Shown here piece by piece: positions 51,686 to 60,593 of a DNA stretch of 64,000 nt (positions within the stretch are counted from its first letter, which is position 1; each line of letters starts with the position of its first letter). The stretch spans positions 62,001-126,000 of the forward strand of contig NZ_FOAZ01000011.1 in assembly GCF_900109465.1 (NCBI RefSeq). The letters are read 5' to 3'. The position numbers and the translations under genes are program-made. This DNA comes from Streptacidiphilus jiangxiensis. Lineage in GTDB: Bacteria; Actinomycetota; Actinomycetes; Streptomycetales; Streptomycetaceae. A model generated the notes under the pieces. It was not told the DNA's origin. It was given only the letters and a program-made list of their open reading frames with translations, and did not search any database.

Positions 51686-54600
51686 TCATTCAGCCACTGT
51701 CACCGCGCCGTCGTCGGAGCCCCGCCGCTTGGGGCGGCTGAACCGCAGGTACAGCGACGGCACCACGAACAGCGTGAGCAGCGTCGAGCTGACCAGGCCG
51801 CCGAGGATCACCACGGCGAGCGGGTACTCGATCTCCCGGCCGGGCTGGTTGCCGGCGATGACCAGCGGCACCAGGGCGAGGCCGGTCGCGAGCGAGGTCA
51901 TCAGGATCGGGGCGAGACGTTCGCTCGCACCGCGGACGACCAGGTCCGGGCCGAACTCCATGTCCTCCTCGTTCTCCAGATGCTGGCAGTGATTGATCAT
52001 CAGGATGCCGTTTCTCGCGGCGATCCCGAAGACCGTGAAGAAGCCCACCAGCGCTCCGATGGTGACCTCCGCCCCGCCGAACCAGACCGCGATCAGGCCG
52101 CCGACCAGCGCCATCGGCAGGGTGACGAAGAGCAGCGTCGCCAGGCGCCAGGAGCCGAAGGCCAGCTGGAGCAGCAGGAAGATCGCCACCCCCGCCAGCG
52201 CCGCGGTGGTGAGCAGGCTCTGCTGGGCCTGCTGGCGCTCCTCGTACTCGCCGAGCAGCGCGTAGTGCGAGCCCTGCGGGACGTGGACGTTGGCGGCCAG
52301 CCTGGCCTGGATCTGGGAGACCACGCCCGACAGGTCGGCGTCGCCCGCGACGTTCGCGCCGACGTCGATGTAGCGGGAGTTGTCCTCACGGGTGATCAGG
52401 TACGGGTCGGGGCCGAGCGTCACGCTCGCCACGTCGCTCAGCTTGATGTGGCCGCCGGTCGGGGTGTCCAGCGGCAGCGAGGCGATCGCGCCGGCGTTGG
52501 CCCGCACGGCCGGGATGCTCCACACGTAGACGCCGTAGACCTGGTTGTTCTCGAAGACGTTGCCCATCTCCTGGCCGGCCACCAGCGTCGCCGCCTGCCG
52601 CCGCACGTCGCCGGGCTTCAGCCCGTACTTGGCGGCCTCGGCGAGGTTCACCTCGACGTTGATCTGCGGGGTGTCGACGGAGAGGTCCATGTGCGGGTCG
52701 ACCACGCCCTTGACGCTCGCGACCTGCCCGAGCACCGACTGGGCGGTGGAGCGCATCTGCGCCAGGTCCTGGCCGTAGACGCGGACGGTGACCGCCTCCT
52801 TGGAGCCGCTGAGCACCTCCTCGATGCGTTCGTTGAGGTAGGTCTCCACGTCCCGGTACAGGCCGGGGTGGCTGTCGACGACCGCGCGGACCTTGGCGAC
52901 GGTCTTGTCGTAGTCGACGTTGGCGGCGATGTGGATCCACACCTCCGCCGCGTTGATGCCGACGATCTCCTCGCCCTGCGGGGCGCGCCCGATGTGCGCG
53001 CCGAAGTCCTCGACGCCCGGGATCGCCCGCAGTTCGGCGTCGAGCTGGGTGGTGGTGCGCAGCACCTCCTGGTCGGAGGTCCCCGGGATGGCGTCCCAGT
53101 GGATCAGCAGGTCGCGCTGCTGGAACGTCGGGAACAGCGACTGCCCCAGCTGAGGCGCGATCAGTGCCCCGCACAGCACGACGGCGGCGAAGACGGAGTA
53201 GGCGGCCGTCGGCCGGGCCACGATCCGGTTCAGGAACCGGTCGTACCAGCGGCGCAGCACCCGCACCAGGGGCGACTGGAAGCGCTTGAGCGGTGCCCGG
53301 CGCAGCAGGATCAGGGTCAGCGCCGGGGTGACCGTGAGCGCCACCGCCATCGAGGCGATGATCGCCAGCGTGTAGGCGAAGGCCAGCGGCCGGAAGAAGG
53401 CCGCCGTCAGGCCGTGCAGCATGAAGACCGGCACGGCCGCCGCGACGATGATCAGCGTCGCGTAGACGATCGGGCTGCGGACCTCCAGCGAGGCGCCGAG
53501 GATGATCCTGGCCGTGGACTGCGTCGACTTACCGCCGTCCTTGCCGGTGCGGCGGGCGATTCTCAGACGCCGCAGGATGTTCTCCACGTCGATGATCGCG
53601 TCGTCGACGACCGCGCCCAGTGCGATGATCAGGCCGGCCAGCACCATGGTGTTGACCGTCGCGCCGACCGTGCGCAGGACGAGGACCGCCGCCGTCAGCG
53701 AGAGCGGGATGCTGACCAGGCTGATCAGCGCCACCCGCCACTCGAAGAGGAACAGCACCAGGATCACCACGACCAGCAGGAAGCCGAGCAGCAGCGAGTC
53801 CAGCAGGTTGTGGATGGAGTCGTCGATGAAGTCGGCGGGTCGGAAGATGTGGCTGTCGAAGGCGACGCCCGTCAGGCCCGGCTGCATCGCCTTGAGCGCG
53901 TCGTCGACCTGAGAGGTGATCTTGAGCGTGTTGCCCCAGGGCAGCTTCTCGACGACCAGCAGGATGCCCGGCTTGCCGTTGATGATCGCGTCGCCGATGA
54001 GCGGCTGGTAACCCTGGGTCACCTCGCCGATCTGGCCGAGCGTCACCTTCTTGCCCTGCGCGGCCTGGTCCTCCAGCGGGATCTTCGCCAGGTCGGCGGG
54101 TGTCTGCACCGACAGTTGGTGGGCGACGGACAGGCGCTGGTTGTCCAGCCCCGGCACGCCGCCGTTGCCGTCCAGGAAGCCGCCCGCGCCGACGACCGCG
54201 CCCGTGGAGAACTGCAGCGCGCCCGAGTCCAGCGCGTCGGCGGTGGTCCGCTCCACGTTGTCGAGGGTCACCTGCTGGGTGGCCATCTTCTTCGGGTCCA
54301 CCTGGACCTGGAAGGCCTCGGGCCGCTGGTCCCAGATCGACACGTCCGCGACGCCGTCGACGTGCAGCAGCCGCGGCTTGATGGTCCAGTAGGCCAGCTG
54401 CGACAGCTCCATCGGCGTCAGCGGCTTGCCGTTCGGGCCGTTGCCGCTGGCGGTCATGCCGATCTGCAGCACGCGCGCCGTTGCGGAGACCGGCGCCAGC
54501 ATGACCGGCGGGCTCGCCCAGCGCGGCAGCGTGGGCCGGACGGTGGCCAGCCGCTCCTGCACCAGCTGGCGGGCGTGGAGCAGGTCCGTGCTGGGCGAGA

Positions 54601-54919
54601 ACACCATGACGATCGAGGAGAGCTGTGGCACGGAGGTCGACCGCATCTGCGTCAGCCCCGGCATGCCGTTCATCGCCAGCTCGAGCGGCACGGTGACGAG
54701 CTGCTCCACGTCCGAGGTGGACAGCCCCAGGCTCTCGGTCTGGATCTCCACCTGCGGGGGAGCGAACTCCGGGAAGACGTCCACCGGCGTACTGCGGACG
54801 GTCGAGATGCCGATCGTCATCATCGCGACGGCCGCGGCCACCACGAGGAACCTGAAGTTGAGGCTCCAGGAGACGATCGCCCGCATCACCCCGCCGCGCG
54901 GGTGTCCTTGAGCCCGCAT
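51686..54919 (-). CDS. Heavy-metal-type RND efflux transporter (CusA/CzcA-like), pump 1
   Basis: A 1077-residue inner-membrane proton antiporter of the HME-RND class. MRAIVSWSLNFRFLVVAAAVAMMTIG is the first helix, then TPVDVFPEFAPPQVEIQTE, the porter loops, and the central helices with VLAGLIIALGAVVDDAIIDVENILRRLR, the proton-relay segment. The second large loop starts at about residue 560 (FPTFQQRDLLIHWDAIPGTS), and helices 7-12 contain TIGALVGFFTVFGIAARNGILMINH. Its ATG overlaps the lipoprotein stop (TGATG). In Gram-negatives such pumps need an adaptor and outer-membrane channel; here only the lipoprotein is present. Confidence 0.92.
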   Translation of the reverse strand: MRAQGHPRGGVMRAIVSWSLNFRFLVVAAAVAMMTIGISTVRSTPVDVFPEFAPPQVEIQTESLGLSTSDVEQLVTVPLELAMNGMPGLTQMRSTSVPQLSSIVMVFSPSTDLLHARQLVQERLATVRPTLPRWASPPVMLAPVSATARVLQIGMTASGNGPNGKPLTPMELSQLAYWTIKPRLLHVDGVADVSIWDQRPEAFQVQVDPKKMATQQVTLDNVERTTADALDSGALQFSTGAVVGAGGFLDGNGGVPGLDNQRLSVAHQLSVQTPADLAKIPLEDQAAQGKKVTLGQIGEVTQGYQPLIGDAIINGKPGILLVVEKLPWGNTLKITSQVDDALKAMQPGLTGVAFDSHIFRPADFIDDSIHNLLDSLLLGFLLVVVILVLFLFEWRVALISLVSIPLSLTAAVLVLRTVGATVNTMVLAGLIIALGAVVDDAIIDVENILRRLRIARRTGKDGGKSTQSTARIILGASLEVRSPIVYATLIIVAAAVPVFMLHGLTAAFFRPLAFAYTLAIIASMAVALTVTPALTLILLRRAPLKRFQSPLVRVLRRWYDRFLNRIVARPTAAYSVFAAVVLCGALIAPQLGQSLFPTFQQRDLLIHWDAIPGTSDQEVLRTTTQLDAELRAIPGVEDFGAHIGRAPQGEEIVGINAAEVWIHIAANVDYDKTVAKVRAVVDSHPGLYRDVETYLNERIEEVLSGSKEAVTVRVYGQDLAQMRSTAQSVLGQVASVKGVVDPHMDLSVDTPQINVEVNLAEAAKYGLKPGDVRRQAATLVAGQEMGNVFENNQVYGVYVWSIPAVRANAGAIASLPLDTPTGGHIKLSDVASVTLGPDPYLITREDNSRYIDVGANVAGDADLSGVVSQIQARLAANVHVPQGSHYALLGEYEERQQAQQSLLTTAALAGVAIFLLLQLAFGSWRLATLLFVTLPMALVGGLIAVWFGGAEVTIGALVGFFTVFGIAARNGILMINHCQHLENEEDMEFGPDLVVRGASERLAPILMTSLATGLALVPLVIAGNQPGREIEYPLAVVILGGLVSSTLLTLFVVPSLYLRFSRPKRRGSDDGAVTVAE

Positions 54920-55383
54920 CACTCTTCCCCCACTCCGTACTCGACGCCGAGGAGCTCGGCCGCGCCGACCACGACCACGGGCGTGCCCGCGGTCGGCCCC
55001 GCGCCGAGGGCGACGGTGTCGCCGTCGTACCGCGCGATGGTGATCGCATGCCGGGTGTAGGCGTGCCCACCGTCCGGGACGTACACCCAGGGCACTCCGT
55101 CCGGGTCGTAGATGATCGCGGTGATCGGCACGTCCGTCTCCCCGCGGCCGCCCGGCACGGACGTCACCGTCTGCAGGCGCACGCGCCGTTCGGCGAGGGG
55201 AGTGAGCACGACCTTGCGGACGTGCGCGTACCCCGGGAGGGTCGCCGTGGCGCTGGGCAGCGGCTCCAGCGTCGCGGGCGTGTAGGCGGCGGGGGTGTCG
55301 TTCTTCGGCCCGCAGGCGGAGAGGGCGGCGGTGGCCACGAGGGCAGCGACCAGTACGGCAAGGGCGCGCGGCGCGCCGGTCAT
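54919..55383 (-). CDS. Lipoprotein resembling the C-terminal part of an RND adaptor
   Basis: A 154-residue lipoprotein with signal LVATAALSAC (lipobox LSAC). The mature part (AERRVRLQTVTSVPGGRGETDVPITAIIYDPDGVPWVYVPDGGHAYTRHAITIARYDGDTVALGAGPTAGTPVVVVGAAELLGVEYGV) matches the membrane-proximal beta-barrel and tail of HlyD/CusB-type adaptors. The long coiled-coil hairpin and lipoyl domain are absent. It overlaps both RND genes (TGATG at each junction), so the stoichiometry of all three is probably controlled by coupling. Confidence 0.85.
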   Translation of the reverse strand: MTGAPRALAVLVAALVATAALSACGPKNDTPAAYTPATLEPLPSATATLPGYAHVRKVVLTPLAERRVRLQTVTSVPGGRGETDVPITAIIYDPDGVPWVYVPDGGHAYTRHAITIARYDGDTVALGAGPTAGTPVVVVGAAELLGVEYGVGEE

Positions 55384-58300
55384 CAGGCCGCGCCCTCTGC
55401 GGGGTCGGACGCCGACGCAGGCGAGGAACCATGCAGCTCCTCAGGGGCGCGAGAACCACCCGCGTCGGGACGGCCCCGCTCGTTCGGCGCGCCACCCGGC
55501 TGGGTGGCTGGTCGCGCCCCGGGGCGGAGCCCCTCGTCCACGGAGCCGCGCGCCCCCGGCTGTGCGACCTGCTCGCCGCCCTCCCCGCCGCCCGTCGGGA
55601 ACGGCACGGCCTCGTCCTCGTCCGAGGGAGCCCGGCCCGCGAACGCCGGGAGGAGGAGCAGGGTGACCACCGTGGCCGTCACCGCGCCGCCCATCAGGAC
55701 GAAGGACAGCGGGCGGACCAGTTCCAGGCCCGCGATGTCGCCGCGCAGGGTGAACGGTGCCACCAGCAGGATCAGTCCGATCGCCGAGGCGACGACCGGG
55801 AAGGACGCCTCCCGCGCGGCCACCGCGGACGCGCCGCCGTGGCCCGCGAGCTCCAGTTCGCGCGTGCGCCGCAGCACCCGGAGGCCGCCGCGGACCGCGA
55901 GGGCGAGGACACCGAGGAAGCCGATCAGCTCCCCGGCGCTGATCGCGCTGCCCGCCGCGTACGCGGTGAGCGCGCCGCCGGCGAGCGAGAGCGGAAGGGA
56001 GGCCAGCAGCAGGCCGGCCCGCGGCCAGCTGCGCAGTGCCGCCTGGAACAGCAGCAGCGTGCCGAGCGCGCAGCCGATCGCGACCAGGATGATCTGGAGG
56101 GCCGCGCCCTGCTGCTCGGCGATGCCGCTGGAGACCTCCGCGTGGTAGCCCTCCGGGAGGGTGACCTTCCGGACGGCCGTCTGGACCTGCGAGACCGCCG
56201 TGTCGGCGTCCACGCCGTGCAGCGTGGCGGTGATGTCGAGGTAGCGGGAGGCCTGGTCGTGGTCGATCTCCGTCGGCGCGGGCGCGATGGCGACGGTGGC
56301 GACGTCCTTCAGCGGGACCTGGCCGCCGCTCGGGGTGTCCAGCAGGAGGTTCTGGATGTCGCCGAGGTTCGCGCGGACCGTGGGCACGCTCCAGACCGCG
56401 ACGTCGAAGATCTGCTGCTGCTGGTAGTAGCTGCCGACGGGGATGCCCGAGATGAGCACGGCGGTGTCGCGTCGCACGTCACCGGGCTTCAGGCCGTAGT
56501 TCGCGGCCTTCGCGACATCGGTGTCGATGAGGATGGAGGGTTCCTGCGTCGGCTCGTGGACGGTGGCGCCGCTGACGCCGTGGATGCCGTCGACCACGGA
56601 GGCCAGCTGGTTCGCCTCCGTCGTCAGCGCCGCCCAGTTGGTGCCGTAGAGACGGACCGTCAGGGGGGCGTTGCCGTCGGGGCCGATGCTGTTGGTGGGC
56701 GCGCCTGCGAGGGCGGTCTGCGCGTAGGTCAGGAGCTGGTGGGAGAGGGCCGGATAGTGGCTGAGCACCTCGGTGATCCTGGCCTTGGTCCGGCCGAGGT
56801 CCGCGTTGCCTGCGACGGTGAGCCAGGTCTGCGCGGAGTCGACGTTGACGATCTGGTCGCCCAGCAGGGCCTGACCGATGTCGCTGGCCACGCCCGTCAC
56901 ACCGGGGACGCCGCGCAGCTCCGCGCCGGCGGCCTCGGTGGTCTGCCGCATGGCCGGCAGCGAGGTGCCGGGTGCGGCGCTCCACTGGACGACGAGGTTG
57001 CGGTCCTGCGGAGCGGGGACCAGTCCGCCGCCGCCGAACTGCGGGATGATCGCGAGCGCGGCCACGCCCAGCACGCCCGCGAGGGTGACCGCCGCGACCC
57101 GGCGCCGGGCGAAGACGCGGGCGGCGCGGTCGTGGACGGACTCGATCCAGCGGGCGACCGGCGGCACGGCGCGTCCCTCGGGGGCGCGGCGCAGCAGCAG
57201 GAGCGAGAGGGCCGGGGTGACGGTCAGGGCGACGGCGGCCGCGGCGACCATGGTGAGCACGTAGGTGAAGAGCATCGGTCTGGTCAGCTCGCCGTTGCTG
57301 CCCGGGACCATCAGCAGTGGCACCGCGGCGAGCAGCAGCACGGCCAGCGCCCAGCCGAGCGGGCGGCGCACGCCGAGCAGCGCCTCGGTGATCGCGGCGG
57401 CGCGGCCCTCCCGACCGCGGTCCGGCGAGTCCGGGGAGCCCGGGGGCGCCTGGTCGAGCCCCCGTTGCACGGCGGCGACCGCCGAGACCGCGTCGTCGAC
57501 GACGACGGCCAGGGCGACGGCGAGGCCGGCCAGGGTGAACCAGCTGAAGGTGGCGTCGCGCAGGTCCAGCACCCAGGCGGCGGTGATCAGCGGCAGTGCT
57601 GTCGCGACGAGGCCGATCAGGGCGACCCGCCAGGAGCGCCAGGCCAGGCCGAACCAGGCGACCAGCAGCACCAGCCCGGCGAGGGCCGCCCAGCCGAGGT
57701 TGGCGAGCGCGGAGTCGAGATAGGTGGCGGGCCGGTAGACGTCGGTGTCGACCTTGACGCCCTGCAGGCCGGGGGCGAGCTCGGCCATGGCCTGCCGCAC
57801 GCCCCGGTCCACGGCGAGTGCGTCGGCGCCGGGGAACTTCTCGACGACCAGCAGGAAGCCGGTGCCGTCGGCGGACTGCGAGGTCAGCACCGCGTCGCCG
57901 CGCAGCGCCGGGTGGTCCTCGACGACGGTGGCGACGTCGCCGAGCTTCAGCTTGCTGACGCCGGTGTCGACCTCGACGGGGACCTTGGCCAGGTCCTGCG
58001 GGGTGGAGATGGGCAGCAGGTGCTGGACGGAGAGGCGCTGGTTGGGTGTGTCGATGAACCCGTCCGCGCCGGGGGTGGAGGCCTCGACGAAGGTGAGCGG
58101 CGAGGTCCACATGGCGTCACCGGTGGTGTTGATCACCTGGGAGAGCGTCACGCCCTTGGCGCGCAGCTTGGCCGGGTCGATCAGGACCTGCAACTGCTGG
58201 TCGCGCTGGCCCCAGATGGTGACGTTGGCGACGCCGGGCACGGCCAGCAGCCGTGGGCGGATCCGCCAGCGGGCCAGCGTGGACAGGTCGATCGGGCTGA

Positions 58301-58742
58301 CCGTCGAGGAGGAGATGCCGACCATCAGCCCGCGCGTCTCGGCGGAGAGCGGCTGGACCATGACCGGCGGGGTGCCGACGTTGACCACGGCCGGGCCCTG
58401 GTTGACGCGTTCCTGCACCAGCTGGCGGGCGTGGTAGATGTCCGTGCCCGGCTTGAAGGTCAGCTCGATGTCCGACAGGCCCGGCAGCGAGCGCGAGCGC
58501 AGATGGTCGAGGTAGGCGACGCCGTTGAGCTCGTCCTCCATCGGGACGGTGATCAGCTGCTCCACTTCGTTGGCGGAGAGCCCCAGGGCCTCGGTCTGTA
58601 CCTGCACCTGCGGTGGCAGGAACTCGGGCAGTGTGTCCACGGCCGCGTTGCGCAGCGACCAGATGCCGAGCCCTGCGACCACCAGTGCCGCCACGACGAC
58701 GACGGCGGCGAGTCGCAGGCATGACGCAATGAGCCAACGCAC
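55383..58742 (-). CDS. Heavy-metal-type RND efflux transporter, pump 2
   Basis: A 1119-residue HME-RND paralogue and first gene of the operon. It begins MRWLIASCLRLAAVVVVAALVVAGLG and keeps TLPEFLPPQVQVQTEALGLSANEVEQLITVPMEDELNG. Helix 4 has FTLAGLAVALAVVVDDAVSAVAAVQRG. The C-terminal half ends ATVVTLLLLPAFAG, after which about 80 residues are Pro/Gly/Glu-rich; part of that tail is encoded by repeat copy 3. The GTG start has GGGGGAA upstream. Sequence differs enough from pump 1 to suggest a hetero-oligomeric or separate-substrate pump. Substrate unknown. Confidence 0.9.
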   Translation of the reverse strand: MRWLIASCLRLAAVVVVAALVVAGLGIWSLRNAAVDTLPEFLPPQVQVQTEALGLSANEVEQLITVPMEDELNGVAYLDHLRSRSLPGLSDIELTFKPGTDIYHARQLVQERVNQGPAVVNVGTPPVMVQPLSAETRGLMVGISSSTVSPIDLSTLARWRIRPRLLAVPGVANVTIWGQRDQQLQVLIDPAKLRAKGVTLSQVINTTGDAMWTSPLTFVEASTPGADGFIDTPNQRLSVQHLLPISTPQDLAKVPVEVDTGVSKLKLGDVATVVEDHPALRGDAVLTSQSADGTGFLLVVEKFPGADALAVDRGVRQAMAELAPGLQGVKVDTDVYRPATYLDSALANLGWAALAGLVLLVAWFGLAWRSWRVALIGLVATALPLITAAWVLDLRDATFSWFTLAGLAVALAVVVDDAVSAVAAVQRGLDQAPPGSPDSPDRGREGRAAAITEALLGVRRPLGWALAVLLLAAVPLLMVPGSNGELTRPMLFTYVLTMVAAAAVALTVTPALSLLLLRRAPEGRAVPPVARWIESVHDRAARVFARRRVAAVTLAGVLGVAALAIIPQFGGGGLVPAPQDRNLVVQWSAAPGTSLPAMRQTTEAAGAELRGVPGVTGVASDIGQALLGDQIVNVDSAQTWLTVAGNADLGRTKARITEVLSHYPALSHQLLTYAQTALAGAPTNSIGPDGNAPLTVRLYGTNWAALTTEANQLASVVDGIHGVSGATVHEPTQEPSILIDTDVAKAANYGLKPGDVRRDTAVLISGIPVGSYYQQQQIFDVAVWSVPTVRANLGDIQNLLLDTPSGGQVPLKDVATVAIAPAPTEIDHDQASRYLDITATLHGVDADTAVSQVQTAVRKVTLPEGYHAEVSSGIAEQQGAALQIILVAIGCALGTLLLFQAALRSWPRAGLLLASLPLSLAGGALTAYAAGSAISAGELIGFLGVLALAVRGGLRVLRRTRELELAGHGGASAVAAREASFPVVASAIGLILLVAPFTLRGDIAGLELVRPLSFVLMGGAVTATVVTLLLLPAFAGRAPSDEDEAVPFPTGGGEGGEQVAQPGARGSVDEGLRPGARPATQPGGAPNERGRPDAGGSRAPEELHGSSPASASDPAEGAA
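55443..55520. repeat. Long inverted repeat element, copy 3, inside the pump 2 coding region
   Basis: Left arm AGGGGCGCGAGAACCACCC (55443-55461) and right arm GGGTGGCTGGTCGCGCCCC (55503-55521) are related to copies 1 and 2. The element lies within the last 45 codons of the RND gene, and its DNA encodes the tail segment ATQPGGAPNERGRPDAGGSRAPEE. It has evidently been inserted near the end of the gene and captured as coding sequence. Confidence 0.75.
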
Positions 58743-58784
58743 GAGACGTTCCCCCGTTCTTCGGTCCCCCCACGGCAGCAACCA

Positions 58785-58799
58785 CTGACGGAACGTCAG
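58785..58799. promoter_or_regulatory. Palindrome CTGACG-GAA-CGTCAG upstream of the RND operon
   Basis: Perfect 6-bp arms with a 3-bp spacer, 43 bp before the GTG of pump 2, in the 267-bp divergent gap with the reductase-deaminase gene. The remaining gap shows no other clear structure. A metal- or ligand-responsive regulator may bind here; the KstR2-like TetR gene downstream of the operon is one candidate. Confidence 0.5.
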
Positions 58800-59009
58800 A
58801 AAGTTGGGTGGATGCCGTGTTCTCTCCCCCGGTACGAAAGTCGTCTAACGCAACTACCCACGTTCGGTCGAATGCAAGCGGTGCCCGCTTGTAAGCGGAG
58901 CGTGGTCCCCTGAGTGCGTGAAGATGACGTGAAGTAAGTGTGTCACTACGTTGAGTGGGCTGCCAAGGCACAGGGCATATCGGGACGGCAACAATGGTTG
59001 GACCAGTTC

Positions 59010-60179
59010 ATGAGCCTCGAACCGCACCCCGCCCGCCCGTCTGTGCTGATCAGCGCGGCGATGTCCGTCGACGGGCACATCGACGACGCCGCTCCTGAGC
59101 GGCTGCTGCTCTCCTCCCCGGAGGACTTCGACCGGGTCGACGCGTTGCGGGCCGCGTACGACGCGATCCTGGTCGGCGCGGGCACGCTGCGCGCCGACGA
59201 CCCCCGGCTCGAGGTGCGTGACGAGGCCCGCCGCGCCGCGCGGGTGGCCCGCGGCCTCCCGGAGCACCCGCTCAAGGTGGCCCTGGTCGGCCACGGCGGC
59301 CTCGCCGCCGACCTGCGCCTGTGGCAGAGCGGCGGCGCGAAGCTGGTCCTGGCGCCGGACGCGGCGGTGGCGGGGTTGCGGGCTGAACTGGGTGAGCGCG
59401 CGGAGGTCGTGGGCACCGGCGCGGGGCTGGATCCCGCGCGCGTCCTGGATGCGCTGGCCGCACGGGGCGTGCGCCGGCTCATGGTGGAGGGCGGTGGCGC
59501 GATCCAGTCGCTCTTCCTGACGGCGGGTCTGGTCGACGAGATCCAGCTCGCCCTGGCCCCGTTCTTCGTCGGCGACGCCGCCGCGCCCCGCTTCGCCCCG
59601 CCGGTGGCGGGCGCGGTCTTCCCGCAGGACGCGGCGCACCGGATGACGCTGCTGGGCGCCCAGTCCCTGGGCGACCTCGTGGTCCTGCGCTACGCCGCGC
59701 GCCGCGCGGACGCCTCCCGGGTGACGACGGCCGACGTCGACCGCATGCGTCTGGCGATCGAACTCTCGCGCGAGTGCCCGGCGTCGGAGACGGCGTACTC
59801 GGTCGGCGCGGTGATCGTCGCCGCGGACGGCACGGAGATCGCCTGCGGCTTCAGCCGCGAGGGCGGCGACGACAAGGTGCACGCGGAGGAGTCCGCGCTC
59901 GGGAAGATCGACCTCACCGACCCGCGGCTGCGGACGGCGACGATCTACTCGACGCTGGAGCCCTGCTCGGTCCGCGCCTCACGGCCGCACCCGTGCGCGG
60001 AGCTGATCCGCGCCGCGGGCATCGGCCGCGTCGTCCTGGCCTGGCGGGAGCCGGCGCTGTTCGTGGCGGACTGCCAGGGCGTCGAGCTGCTGGAGCAGGC
60101 GGGCGCGACGGTCGTGGAGATCCCGGCCCTCGCCGAGGAGGCGCGGGCCGTCAACGCGCACCTGGTCAGTCGGAGTTGA
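59010..60179 (+). CDS. RibD-like fusion in reversed order: reductase then deaminase
   Basis: A 389-residue protein. Residues 1-230 are the RibD C-terminal-type reductase ([75 protein letters not shown]). Residues about 240-389 form a cytidine/deoxycytidylate-type deaminase ([53 protein letters not shown]) with intact zinc ligands. In canonical RibD the deaminase comes first, so this is not simply RibD. It may act on another pteridine or pyrimidine. ATG 59010 follows TTGGA; an upstream GTG (58938) is less likely. Confidence 0.9.
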   Translation: MSLEPHPARPSVLISAAMSVDGHIDDAAPERLLLSSPEDFDRVDALRAAYDAILVGAGTLRADDPRLEVRDEARRAARVARGLPEHPLKVALVGHGGLAADLRLWQSGGAKLVLAPDAAVAGLRAELGERAEVVGTGAGLDPARVLDALAARGVRRLMVEGGGAIQSLFLTAGLVDEIQLALAPFFVGDAAAPRFAPPVAGAVFPQDAAHRMTLLGAQSLGDLVVLRYAARRADASRVTTADVDRMRLAIELSRECPASETAYSVGAVIVAADGTEIACGFSREGGDDKVHAEESALGKIDLTDPRLRTATIYSTLEPCSVRASRPHPCAELIRAAGIGRVVLAWREPALFVADCQGVELLEQAGATVVEIPALAEEARAVNAHLVSRS

Positions 60180-60567
60180 TCATGCTCTGGGCCGCGTACA
60201 CGAGGTAGTTCCACAGCTCTTCCTCGTGCTCCGGGTCCAGCTCCAGCGAGGCCACCGCGTCCCGCATGTGCGTGAGCCAGGCGTCGTGCGCGGCGCGGTC
60301 CACCTTGAACGGCGCGTGGCGCATCCGCAGCCGCGGGTGGCCGCGCTCGTCGCTGTAGGTGCGCGGGCCACCCCAGTACTGCATCAGGAAGAGCGTCAGA
60401 CGCTCCTCCGCCGGGCCGAGGTCCTCCTCGGGGTACATCGGGCGCAGCAGCGGGTCCGCGGCCACGCCTTCGTAGAAGCGGTGAACCAGGCGACGGAAGG
60501 TCGGCTCGCCGCCGACCCGGTCGTAGAAGGTCTCGGTCTGCAGGGTTCCTCGCTTGATCTGGTCCAC
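60166..60567 (-). CDS. Truncated haemoglobin, group II (GlbO type)
   Basis: A 133-residue haem protein. [88 protein letters not shown] contains the GG/G motifs, the proximal His (RHAPF) and the conserved Trp/Tyr of group II. It binds O2 and detoxifies NO or peroxide. Its 3' end overlaps the reductase-deaminase gene by 14 bp (convergent). The GTG at 60567 is 24 bp from the permease stop. Confidence 0.95.
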   Translation of the reverse strand: MDQIKRGTLQTETFYDRVGGEPTFRRLVHRFYEGVAADPLLRPMYPEEDLGPAEERLTLFLMQYWGGPRTYSDERGHPRLRMRHAPFKVDRAAHDAWLTHMRDAVASLELDPEHEEELWNYLVYAAQSMINSD

Positions 60568-60593
60568 GCGTCCATCCTCTCAGACCGCGGAAG

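Noticed and set aside
51980-58724. Two thousand-codon plus-strand frames opposite the RND pumps
   Set aside because: His/Gln/Arg-rich translations lacking any hydrophobic segment, mirror images of the RND pumps.
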